A stretch of DNA of 23,446 nucleotides, taken from GCA-2688265 sp964527395 (lineage in GTDB: Archaea; Nanobdellota; Nanobdellia; Woesearchaeales; GW2011-AR9). The translations under genes and the position numbers were made by a program. Under the pieces are notes generated by a model. That model made no database searches and was not told the origin of the DNA. It worked only from the letters and a program-made list of their open reading frames with translations. Positions 7,251 through 14,334 of the stretch are shown one piece after another (positions within the stretch are counted from its first letter, which is position 1; each line of letters begins with the position of its first letter). The stretch spans positions 1 through 23,446 of the forward strand of contig CAZGQD010000023.1 in the NCBI GenBank assembly GCA_964527395.1. Direction: 5' to 3'.

Positions 7251-7829
7251 TTATTCTTCGATGTGATCTTCTATGTATCTTAGAATGTGCTTTTTTATTT
7301 CGTCTTGCTTTGCTTGAATCAGTTCTGTTAAGCCTACTTTGAAATTGACTGTTTCTGATTTTGCTTCAATTGCTAGGTTTTCTAGTTCTGATTTGCAGCC
7401 TTCTAATTTGACTTCTTTTGGGCAAGAAAAAACGAAATCTTGTTTTTTGAAACCGTGACTTGTGATCTGAGTCTCAATTGTCTTTTTTAGGGCTTTAAAA
7501 AAGGCTTGTTTTTGAGTATTTGACATGTTTTTTGCTAAATTTATTATGTCTTCCCTTACTTTGTTTATAAGTTCAATTTGAGCTTCTTGCTTTTTTCGTT
7601 GAGCCTCTAATCTGCCAGATGATTGTTGCATTAAATCGTAGCTTTTAGCTTGCTTTTTTGCTTTGCTTGTGATAATGTTTGCTTTAATATTTGCATCATC
7701 TTTACTGTTTTTTAGAGCTAGCGCTTCTTGATGAGTTGAGTCTTCCTCTATTTGGCTAAGAGTATCCTCGTAAAAGCTTTTCAAGTAAGCTTCAAGTTCC
7801 GAACTTTTGTCACGAACAATCATATTCAT
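7251..7829 (-). CDS. atpE: A-type ATP synthase subunit E (peripheral stalk)
   Basis: A 192-residue protein with a long N-terminal charged helix (about 1-105, many Lys/Glu/Gln) and a C-terminal globular alpha/beta domain, the layout of subunit E. Together with subunit H it forms the peripheral stalk that holds the A3B3 head against rotation. Size and operon position (between K and C) agree with the family; direct motif conservation in this subunit is low everywhere. The start is either the ATG at 7829 or the one two codons later; a GAGGAT site lies about 11 nt before the first. The 176-bp spacer before it, following atpK, carries hairpins and an 8-bp iteron. Confidence 0.9.
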   Translation of the reverse strand: MNMIVRDKSSELEAYLKSFYEDTLSQIEEDSTHQEALALKNSKDDANIKANIITSKAKKQAKSYDLMQQSSGRLEAQRKKQEAQIELINKVREDIINLAKNMSNTQKQAFFKALKKTIETQITSHGFKKQDFVFSCPKEVKLEGCKSELENLAIEAKSETVNFKVGLTELIQAKQDEIKKHILRYIEDHIEE

Positions 7830-7862
7830 TCACTTAATTTATCCTCAAACTTATTTTCGAGA

Positions 7863-7912
7863 CTTGGTTTTCACCAAGCATCCTTAGCTAATTTTTCCTT
7901 AGAAAAATAAGC
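7863..7912. other. Two adjacent hairpins in the atpK-atpE spacer
   Basis: The first inverted repeat at 7863-7878 has a perfect CTTGGT/ACCAAG stem with a 4-nt loop. The second at 7887-7912 has a 10-bp stem with one mismatch (GCTAATTTTT with AAAAATAAGC) around a 6-nt loop. On the minus-strand transcript these lie between the atpK stop and the atpE start and could slow processing or separate the high-copy proteolipid message from the downstream genes; that role is inferred. Confidence 0.5.
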
Positions 7913-7932
7913 ATTTTTGGTTTTGTATTTGT

Positions 7933-7964
7933 GTTATTATGTTATTATGTTGTTATGTTGTTAT
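7933..7964. repeat. 8-bp tandem repeat (GTTRTTAT x4)
   Basis: Four head-to-tail 8-bp units, two GTTATTAT then two GTTGTTAT, followed by degenerate continuations to about 7985. It lies in the atpK-atpE spacer next to the hairpins. Likely a slippage-prone microsatellite in untranslated sequence. Confidence 0.7.
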
Positions 7965-8005
7965 GTTATCTATGCTATGTTGTTTTGGATGTAAAATTAA
8001 AAAAA

Positions 8006-8239
8006 TTAGGCTCCAAAAACGAACAGTAGCAAGATAGCGATAACGAAACCATAAATTGCTTGGGTTTCTGGCAAAGCGGCGAATACAAGCATCTTAGCTA
8101 AGAGTTTTTCGTTCTCAGCAGTAGCTCCTGCGGCAGCGCTTGAAGCGATACCTTGACCGATACCGGAACCTAAAGCTGCAAATCCGATAGCAATACCTGC
8201 ACCGATTGCAATTAGTCCTGTTGTCATATCTGTTACCAT
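8006..8239 (-). CDS. atpK: A-type ATP synthase subunit K (proteolipid c-ring)
   Basis: A 77-residue proteolipid with one helical hairpin: TM1 about residues 8-37 and TM2 about 47-75. It forms the rotating membrane ring that carries the coupling ion. TM2 holds the ion-binding glutamate E58 in 'ALPETQAIYG', and TM1 holds Q29 in 'GSGIGQGIA'. With T59 and Y63 these match the sodium-liganding set known from the Ilyobacter tartaricus ring (Q32, E65, S66, Y70), so Na+ coupling is plausible though not proven. A strong GGAGGA ribosome site lies 8-9 nt before the ATG, fitting the need for many copies. An AT-rich 107-bp spacer separates it from atpI. Confidence 0.96.
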   Translation of the reverse strand: MVTDMTTGLIAIGAGIAIGFAALGSGIGQGIASSAAAGATAENEKLLAKMLVFAALPETQAIYGFVIAILLLFVFGA

Positions 8240-8346
8240 TTATTTGTCCTCCATATATTGGTTGATTAATTATATTTTTTTGTCTTTATTGTTTTATTTT
8301 TTATTTGTTTTATATTAATTTGAATTTGTTTTAATTTTGTTTTTTA

Positions 8347-10155
8347 TTAAGAGTCTTCGCTCTTTTCTAGATCCTTTTGAACCTTAAATGCTTTAAAAGG
8401 ATGACCCTCGCCTTCGAAAAATAGGCTGAAAAATTCAACATAATGTAGTCTTGCTGAATGTACAGTGCAACCTAAAATGTTTAATGCGAAGTTGAATAAG
8501 TGACCGAAGACTAAGATTGCTAGCCATAAAACGAAACCGATTGCGCCGAAAGTAAGTGCCTTTTCTGCAATGATGTTGATAGCTAAGGCAACTCCTGCTG
8601 TTGCTAGACTTAGAGCTAGGAGTCTTGCGTAACTAAACCAAAGACCGAAGAAGCCTGTTATGTCCATTATCCCAAAAATGCCTTTTTTCTTTATAAGTGC
8701 GAATACGGTTAGGCCAAGTAGGATTATTGCTACTACGTAGCTTTGGATGATTAAGGCAACTACGCCTAGTTGTAAAAGGATGTATGGTGCGCCACTTAGG
8801 AAAAGTTCGAATGAATCTACCCGTTTTAAGATTAGTTGGTAGATGTTTAAAACTAAAGCTAAATTGATGTGGAACAATCCTATTGCTAGAGCAATTTTTA
8901 GGATGTTAAATGAGCCTTGGAAGCCATCGATTAGTAATGGGTCTATTGGAATTAGGTTTCCGAAAAATGAACCAAAAAAGGCTCCGAAAATTATTGAAGA
9001 GATAGCAGAGGTTCCGAAAATAGCTGTACCTCTTTTGAATTTCTCTTTAAAATGTAAGTGTAAACCGATTACTGCTAGTAAGAGTAAAAGGCCGTAACCA
9101 ATGTCACTTAGCATGAAACCGAAAAAGAATGGGAAGAAAAATGTTACTAATTTAGTTGGATCAATTAGTCCGTAACTTGGAGTTCCGAACATATTAGTAA
9201 TTAATTCGAAGTTTTCTGAAAAAGGGCCGTTTTTTAGTTTTGTTGGAGCACCTTTTTTTGCTACAGATACGTAGATGCTAGCATCTGGGAGTGCGTCTTT
9301 TATTCTGTTTACATCTTTACCTTCACAAAAACCTTGAAGTGCAAAGAAATTCTTTGATTTAGTGAAATTTCCAGTGATGTTGTATTGTTCTCTGTAATTT
9401 AATAGTGAGGCGATTAAAAACTTGATTTTGGATTGTTTTCCGTTGATTTTCTTGAACAATTCTTTGTCAACATGATCTAATTTTTCTTTTGTTTTTGTTA
9501 TTTTACTGTTTAAAATGTCTTTTTCGTGTTTAGTATCGTGATTTATAAATGAAAGGCTTAGTTTTTTACTTTGGCTGTTTTTAAGAGCGTCTTTTGCTTG
9601 ATTTCTTTTACCTTCATCTATTTTAGCATGGTAATAGTATAATTTTTGGCTTTCTGCTTGGTTAATTATCTTTTTTAAGTGTAAAGCTTTGATGTTTTTG
9701 ATCTTTTTAGTTGAAGTGAAGAAAAAGTGTGATTTGTCTTTAGCATGTTCTTTTTTGATATTAAATGGAATTTTGTTTAGTAAAGATAATTGTGCTTGGA
9801 ACTTTTCTTTGCTTTTGGTGATCTCTTTTTTAATGTTGGCTAAGTTAGTTATTTTGTCTAGATGGATTTTTATGAAATCTCTTGATTGGTTTAGGACTTT
9901 GTCTGCAGGTGGAAGGCCTTCCAAATAGAAACTGTTGTCGATGTCTGTAGCTTTTGCGATGTACTGAAGCTTTAGTAGAAGATGGCTTATTTCATCAACT
10001 TCTGGAAGACTCTCATCTTGCTCCATTTGGTCGATCAGTTTCTTGTCAGCTTTAGTAATATGAAGGGCTCCTAAGTGCTGCAAGGTGTCTATTGCCTCAA
10101 GTTTCTCTTTTTGTTTACCAAAGATGAGGAGTTTGTATAGTCTTTTTGTTCTCAT
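8347..10155 (-). CDS. atpI: A-type ATP synthase subunit I (membrane stator, a subunit)
   Basis: A 602-residue protein from the ATG at 10155 (609 if the in-frame ATG at 10176 is used). The later start is preferred because 'MRTKRLYKLLIFG' aligns with the usual family N-terminus and lies one base after the atpH stop; the earlier start would overlap atpH by 20 bp. The N-terminal half is cytosolic and coiled-coil rich; the C-terminal half has about seven to eight membrane helices. The essential arginine of the ion channel is in 'FSYARLLALSLATAG' (about residue 510), and the C-terminal 'HSARLHYVEFFSLFF' signature is intact. It forms the ion half-channels beside the K ring. Confidence 0.96.
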   Translation of the reverse strand: MRTKRLYKLLIFGKQKEKLEAIDTLQHLGALHITKADKKLIDQMEQDESLPEVDEISHLLLKLQYIAKATDIDNSFYLEGLPPADKVLNQSRDFIKIHLDKITNLANIKKEITKSKEKFQAQLSLLNKIPFNIKKEHAKDKSHFFFTSTKKIKNIKALHLKKIINQAESQKLYYYHAKIDEGKRNQAKDALKNSQSKKLSLSFINHDTKHEKDILNSKITKTKEKLDHVDKELFKKINGKQSKIKFLIASLLNYREQYNITGNFTKSKNFFALQGFCEGKDVNRIKDALPDASIYVSVAKKGAPTKLKNGPFSENFELITNMFGTPSYGLIDPTKLVTFFFPFFFGFMLSDIGYGLLLLLAVIGLHLHFKEKFKRGTAIFGTSAISSIIFGAFFGSFFGNLIPIDPLLIDGFQGSFNILKIALAIGLFHINLALVLNIYQLILKRVDSFELFLSGAPYILLQLGVVALIIQSYVVAIILLGLTVFALIKKKGIFGIMDITGFFGLWFSYARLLALSLATAGVALAINIIAEKALTFGAIGFVLWLAILVFGHLFNFALNILGCTVHSARLHYVEFFSLFFEGEGHPFKAFKVQKDLEKSEDS

Positions 10156-10156
10156 T

Positions 10157-10480
10157 TTAAGTTGTTTTTTCCTCATCTAATAATTTTAAGAATATTTCTT
10201 GGGCTAATGTTTTGCTCTTGTTTTTAAGGTTTAGGGTCTTTTGAGCGTACTTTTCACCTTGATTTTTGAGATTTTCGTATTTTTGGTCAGAAATCTGTTT
10301 TTGGTCATCAATTATCTTTTGGGCAGCTGTTTTTGCATCTTTTATGATTGTTTCAGCGTTCTGTTTAGCTGTAATTTCAGCTTGAATTTGCCTTTCTTCG
10401 GCCTGAATATTGGCCTTTTCTAGTTTTTGTTCCCAAAATTTTTCCTTTTGAAGAACTGTTATTGTCCCTTTCTCTAACAT
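10157..10480 (-). CDS. atpH: A-type ATP synthase subunit H (peripheral stalk)
   Basis: A 107-residue, almost entirely helical protein rich in Lys, Gln, Glu and Ala, with heptad-like spacing from about residue 15 to 100, as expected of subunit H, which pairs with subunit E in the right-handed coiled-coil peripheral stalk. It is the first gene of the operon and is followed directly by atpI. A TATA box (TTTAAATA on the minus strand) lies 25 bp before the ATG, leaving room for at most a few untranslated bases, so its message is probably leaderless; no Shine-Dalgarno motif is present. Sequence conservation of this subunit is poor, so the assignment rests on composition, length and position. Confidence 0.88.
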   Translation of the reverse strand: MLEKGTITVLQKEKFWEQKLEKANIQAEERQIQAEITAKQNAETIIKDAKTAAQKIIDDQKQISDQKYENLKNQGEKYAQKTLNLKNKSKTLAQEIFLKLLDEEKTT

Positions 10481-10504
10481 CGTTGATCTAGGAAGGATAA
10501 ACAG

Positions 10505-10512
10505 CTATTTAA
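10505..10512 (-). promoter_or_regulatory. TATA box of the ATP synthase operon
   Basis: TATTTAAA on the plus strand reads TTTAAATA on the minus strand and sits 25 bp upstream of the atpH ATG. Transcription start would fall at or just before that ATG. Confidence 0.6.
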
Positions 10513-10600
10513 AAACATTGCCCCATACTAAGGTTTGTTTTAGTTTTTTACTTGGAGATTAATATTATTAATAACTTTTTATTAGGAAAATAGAAAATGG

Positions 10601-10615
10601 GGAAAAAAGAAAATA
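10601..10615 (-). terminator. T-rich terminator after the surface-protein gene
   Basis: Directly after the stop codon the minus strand reads a long T tract (ATTTTCTTTTTTCCCC, in plus coordinates 10601-10615). Archaeal transcription commonly ends at such T-rich tracts without a hairpin. It would also separate this transcript from the ATP synthase promoter downstream. Confidence 0.45.
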
Positions 10616-13489
10616 TTAGCGTCTCTTGGAATTTCTCTTCTGTTTAGGAGAAGGTTTTAGAAAGAACCATAACAAGAAAATTACAAGGATAATTGCTATT
10701 CCAACTAAAATTTTCTTGGTAGTATTATTGTCTTTTGGTTCTTCTGCTACTTCTTCTACAAGTTGATTTGTTGTTTCTTCATCAACTACAGGTTCTGTTT
10801 CAGTAATTGTTTCTTCAACTTGTTCTTGCTGCTCTGAACTTGCAGCAATTGTGAAGTAACTAAAACCAGGAGTTGTTGCTTTGTAACTTATATGTTCACC
10901 ATCACTTCTTGTGAAGCTTGTTTCAAGTTCTGTCCATTCATCGTCTACGAACCTGTATAAAGAAACCTCTTCTTTGTTTAAGTCGTTTTCTGTTAGCCAT
11001 TCTTGAGTTACTTGGAACTGAATTTCTATGCTTTCAAATGAATCGTCTGTGAAAGCGTTTTCATTCTTAGTAATCTCTAAAGTTTTGAAGATTGGTGTTT
11101 CGTCAGAATCTAGGCTCTTTATATCTGTTGGAAGATAATCTACTTTTTTTACTTGCATCCATCCACCATAAACAGTTTCTGTTGTTGAGAAGACGATGTT
11201 TGTGATACCTAAAGCTTCGTCAGTTACTTCCATTGTTGTTGATTCACTTTCAGTGATTGTAGACCAAACTACCTTTGTTGAAGATCCTTCTGAACTTGTT
11301 GTTGCTGCACCACTTCCACTTCCACTACTTGAACTACTGGATGAGCTGCTGCTGGAACTAGAACTACTACTGCTGCTAGTTGCTACAGTTCCACTAATTT
11401 GAGGTCCTGTACCGGAGAAATGAGGTAGTCTTAGCCAAAGTTGGTTTGCTGATGTGTTCACAAAGCAAGGATTTGTGTAATTCATGTTTGACTGATTTGT
11501 TACACAAGTTGATTCGTTCATAAGATATCCCCACTCTGTTTGATGTGCAGAATAATGTGAATAATTCCCAGCTAAAGCTGCTGCGTCTGTTCCATTTGTG
11601 CTTACATTCCAAATTATATTCCAATCATCATCGTAAAAGATTGGGATTGAAATATTGATGTCTTGATCTTCATCTAAACCTGTGTTTGATGATCCACCTT
11701 CAGTATAAGGCATGGAAATTAGTACATAATCATACAATGTTGGACCGCCTGAACCGAATTTTAATGCTGATTCATAAGAATCTCCTGTTGATTCGCTAGT
11801 GGAGTCTTCAAAAAGAGCATCTGGAGGTCCGGAAGCTAGCATGTCTACGTTTACATAATGAACCATTATTCCGCTTGATAGCAATCCCATACGGAAGCTT
11901 AGTTTACCACCGCCAATCATAGCACTCATTGGATTAAAATCATCCTCGCCACCATCACCTTCGTGGTCGAAACTTGAACCGTCTGTGTCACCACCAATGA
12001 AACAATCTGTTTTTGGTTCCGGATAATCGCAAGTTGCGTTTGATGTTAGTAAAGCAATACTAATGTCTTCCCCAATCTCTGCACCATCAACATCTCCTGG
12101 ATTGAAGGATGTTAAGTTGATATTTTGTGCAGATTGAATATCTGAAAGATCATATTCGGCTCTTTTTGGAGCATATTCCACTTGTCCACCACTAGCATAA
12201 ACATTGATTTCTTTGATTCCAGTTGTGTTTAGGAGTGGAACGTAAAAACTAGTTTCTCCTCCTTGTTCTATGTTAAACATCCAAGTGAATTCCTTTGCAC
12301 CATAATCTGAATAATCAACTACTACTTCGATGTGTGCTCCAACATTGCTTAAAGGATCGCCTGTTTCGTTTACTAAAGTAAAGTTTTGTCTACTGGCTGA
12401 AGCGTTGAAATCTCCGCCAGTTACAGTCATTAAAGAGATGTTTCCCTCGACCCCCGGCATTGGAGTCATGTCACTAAAATTGAAACTTTCTATACCTGAA
12501 CCTACACTAGTTATATTCCTAAACCCACCATAATAAATGCTATCATTTCTTGCTGTTGCGAATAAAAGCATTGAAGAAGTTTCTGCTGGAGTTTCAGGTA
12601 AAGTCATATTGTAAAAACCATCAGAGAGATTAAATACATCGCTAGCACCTTCGCCAAGCATCCCACTAATGTTGTATGGCATGTCACCATAATTTGCATG
12701 AATCATATCGCCTGGTTCTTCTAAATAAGCTATAACTGTAAATTCGTCCCATTCATCTACACCGGTGTAGTTAATATATCCTGAAACTGGGACAAAATTC
12801 ATAGTTGTATTAAACTGGTAATGTAATGTTCTAGTTGCATTGTTATAATGAGATAAATTTGTGCTAGTAATGTTGTATGATTCATCTGCTGTGAAATTGT
12901 TCCAATCGAAACTTACTGGCATACTTTCATCAGGATAAATCATTATTGAATAATTTCTATCTCTTGGGAGAACTATTTGTGTTTCATTTGTTCTGGTATC
13001 AAAATCTTCTTTTATAGGATAACCTAATCTTTGATCCTTTACTTGGTACCAAAAACCTATTCTGTCTCCAGTAGAGTTTATCGCTGTTATATTGATTGTT
13101 CCTGCTGGTTGTAAGTAAAAAGTTGTCCCAGATATTTCTTGAATAACTTGCGCCGGGAAAGAAGGTAAACTTGAACCCACATATTGAACTGAGCTAGTAG
13201 TGTTGTTTGTAAAAGTCATTTCAATGTCATAAAATCCGTTTGTAATGCTTGTTATGTTGATATTGAACCATCCAGATGCATTAGAATAATTTGATTCATA
13301 ACTATTTATAGAGAAGTCTGAATTTCTTAATGTGATATTAATTAGAGTGTCATTAATTGCATTACCTTCAAGGTCTACAATTGTACCGTTGAATTCGAAC
13401 GCCTGAACTGATAGACTTAGTAAAACTAATAGGAAAATAGTTGTGATTATGATAGAAAGTTTTCTTGTAATTCTGCTTGTAAATACCAC
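10616..13489 (-). CDS. Exported surface protein with PGF-pre-PGF-like domain
   Basis: A 957-residue protein. It has a signal peptide (residues 1-30, cleavage after SVQA), a long beta-rich extracellular region with a carboxypeptidase-regulatory-like start ('GTIVDLEGNAINDTLINITL'), more than thirty N-x-S/T sequons suggesting heavy glycosylation, a run of 18 serines (about 705-722) leading into a GS-rich linker, then a PGF-pre-PGF-like domain (about 735-880, with 'GGWMQVKKVDYLP' and 'TPGFSYFTIAA'). A Glu/Thr-rich stalk follows, and one C-terminal membrane helix (about 927-945) with a basic tail. The classic PGF-CTERM sorting motif is absent. The GTG start is favoured by a GAGGTGG site 7 nt upstream. 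It is probably a cell-surface or S-layer-associated protein; its ligand is unknown. Confidence 0.88.
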   Translation of the reverse strand: MVFTSRITRKLSIIITTIFLLVLLSLSVQAFEFNGTIVDLEGNAINDTLINITLRNSDFSINSYESNYSNASGWFNINITSITNGFYDIEMTFTNNTTSSVQYVGSSLPSFPAQVIQEISGTTFYLQPAGTINITAINSTGDRIGFWYQVKDQRLGYPIKEDFDTRTNETQIVLPRDRNYSIMIYPDESMPVSFDWNNFTADESYNITSTNLSHYNNATRTLHYQFNTTMNFVPVSGYINYTGVDEWDEFTVIAYLEEPGDMIHANYGDMPYNISGMLGEGASDVFNLSDGFYNMTLPETPAETSSMLLFATARNDSIYYGGFRNITSVGSGIESFNFSDMTPMPGVEGNISLMTVTGGDFNASASRQNFTLVNETGDPLSNVGAHIEVVVDYSDYGAKEFTWMFNIEQGGETSFYVPLLNTTGIKEINVYASGGQVEYAPKRAEYDLSDIQSAQNINLTSFNPGDVDGAEIGEDISIALLTSNATCDYPEPKTDCFIGGDTDGSSFDHEGDGGEDDFNPMSAMIGGGKLSFRMGLLSSGIMVHYVNVDMLASGPPDALFEDSTSESTGDSYESALKFGSGGPTLYDYVLISMPYTEGGSSNTGLDEDQDINISIPIFYDDDWNIIWNVSTNGTDAAALAGNYSHYSAHQTEWGYLMNESTCVTNQSNMNYTNPCFVNTSANQLWLRLPHFSGTGPQISGTVATSSSSSSSSSSSSSSSSSSGSGSGAATTSSEGSSTKVVWSTITESESTTMEVTDEALGITNIVFSTTETVYGGWMQVKKVDYLPTDIKSLDSDETPIFKTLEITKNENAFTDDSFESIEIQFQVTQEWLTENDLNKEEVSLYRFVDDEWTELETSFTRSDGEHISYKATTPGFSYFTIAASSEQQEQVEETITETEPVVDEETTNQLVEEVAEEPKDNNTTKKILVGIAIILVIFLLWFFLKPSPKQKRNSKRR

Positions 13490-13496
13490 TTGAGTA

Positions 13497-13503
13497 CCAC
13501 CTC
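13497..13503 (-). promoter_or_regulatory. Shine-Dalgarno site deciding the GTG start
   Basis: The minus strand reads GAGGTGG followed by 7 nt and then GTG (13487-13489). This matches the archaeal anti-Shine-Dalgarno sequence closely and supports initiation at GTG for the surface-protein gene. Confidence 0.7.
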
Positions 13504-13522
13504 TTTGATGGTTGTTAGTTTC

Positions 13523-13665
13523 GGCTCTGTAGAAACCCTCAATTCGGGGCGAGGTTGAATAGGCTCTTCTTCGCGTTCGCCTAAACGGCTCAGGTCGTTT
13601 GATTAAGCTCTAGCGAAGATAGTCTCTTTTTGCGGAGGCGCCCCCGAGAGGGTTTCTACAGAGCC
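13523..13665. mobile_element. 143-bp miniature transposable element (IS6-like MITE)
   Basis: The element is bounded by perfect 18-bp inverted repeats (13523-13540 and 13648-13665, beginning GGCTCTGTAGAAACC) and flanked on both sides by the 8-bp direct repeat TTAGTTTC (13515-13522 and 13666-13673), a target-site duplication. It encodes no protein. Its GC content is visibly higher than its surroundings. The interior is also self-complementary: TCGGGGCG pairs with CGCCCCGA across one bulged C, and TCTTCGC (13568-13574) pairs with GCGAAGA (13613-13619). An 8-bp duplication and a GGxxCTGT terminus are features of the IS6 family (as in IS26 and IS257), so an IS6-type transposase supplied in trans is the likely mover; the family call is inferred. 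Confidence 0.88.
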
Positions 13666-13679
13666 TTAGTTTCTTAAAG

Positions 13680-13687
13680 TTTATAAA
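13680..13687. promoter_or_regulatory. TATA-like box displaced from the surface-protein gene
   Basis: TTTATAAA reads the same on both strands. It lies about 190 bp from the GTG at 13489, but only about 40 bp once the 143-bp element and one 8-bp duplication are removed. It is therefore the probable ancestral promoter of the surface-protein gene. Confidence 0.4.
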
Positions 13688-13800
13688 GGTTTTTTGTTTT
13701 TTTAGAATTTCAGAGTTGTATTTTGTGAGGTGTGTTTTTTAGAGTAGATTAATTTTTATAATTTAAATTTTCTATATTGAGTTTGTGAGGTGTTTTTAAA

Positions 13801-14304
13801 ATGGAAATTATTAGATTTTATGATCGGTTTCCGAAATTAGCTGAAAAAGAAACTAGGTCTATGGTCGTTATAGATGAGGAGAGTGTAGGAGTCCCAGAAG
13901 GAAGATATGGTTTTGAAGAAAGTTATTGCTGCGATAAGAAATGTGACTGCAGAAGAGTCTATATTAATGTCACTAATTTAAATGGAGATAGGTTTGCTAG
14001 TATTGGTTTTGGCTGGGAAGATTTGTCTTTTTATGAAGAATGGGCGCATGGTGATCAAGAGAGTGCTGTTATTATGAAAGGCCCTAGTTTAGAACTTGGA
14101 CAAATACAAAGAAGATATGCAAATAGGTTTTTAGAACTATTTGAGAGTCGGATTTTGAGTGATGAAGCTTATGTTGAGAGGCTTAAGAGGCATTATGATA
14201 TGTTTAAAAATTATGAAATTGAAGTTAAGGAAAAACAAGGAAGGAATGAGATATGTCTTTGCGGGTCTGGGAAAAAGTATAAAAAGTGTTGTATCTGGAA
14301 GTGA
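13801..14304 (+). CDS. SEC-C motif protein with additional Cys cluster
   Basis: A 167-residue soluble protein. The last 20 residues form a SEC-C zinc-binding motif (RNEICLCGSGKKYKKCCIWK, with the CxCx8CC pattern), as found at the end of SecA and in many stand-alone proteins. A second cysteine cluster, 'CCDKKCDCRRV' at about residues 43-53, precedes a beta-rich region; this two-cluster layout recalls a group of SEC-C proteins of unknown function. A GAGGTG ribosome site sits about 9 nt before the ATG, and TATA-like AT-rich sequence lies at about 13753-13768. The Nudix-like gene follows 30 bp downstream with the same leader sequence, so the two are probably cotranscribed. Function unknown; zinc-dependent protein or nucleic-acid binding is possible. 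Confidence 0.85.
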   Translation: MEIIRFYDRFPKLAEKETRSMVVIDEESVGVPEGRYGFEESYCCDKKCDCRRVYINVTNLNGDRFASIGFGWEDLSFYEEWAHGDQESAVIMKGPSLELGQIQRRYANRFLELFESRILSDEAYVERLKRHYDMFKNYEIEVKEKQGRNEICLCGSGKKYKKCCIWK

Positions 14305-14334
14305 TATTAGAATTAATTTGTGAGGTGTTTAGAG

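Noticed and set aside
11394..11624. Minus-strand 76-codon frame inside the surface-protein gene
   Set aside because: Shadow frame of the real gene, no independent signals.
13523..13665. Element considered as a conserved structured RNA gene (SRP, RNase P, 5S)
   Set aside because: The perfect inverted ends with exact flanking 8-bp duplications are diagnostic of transposition, and no known RNA signature was seen; a secondary RNA role is not excluded.
14320..14334. GTG at 14320 as start of the Nudix-like gene
   Set aside because: It would place the well-formed GAGGTG ribosome site inside the coding sequence; the ATG at 14335 is correctly spaced from it.
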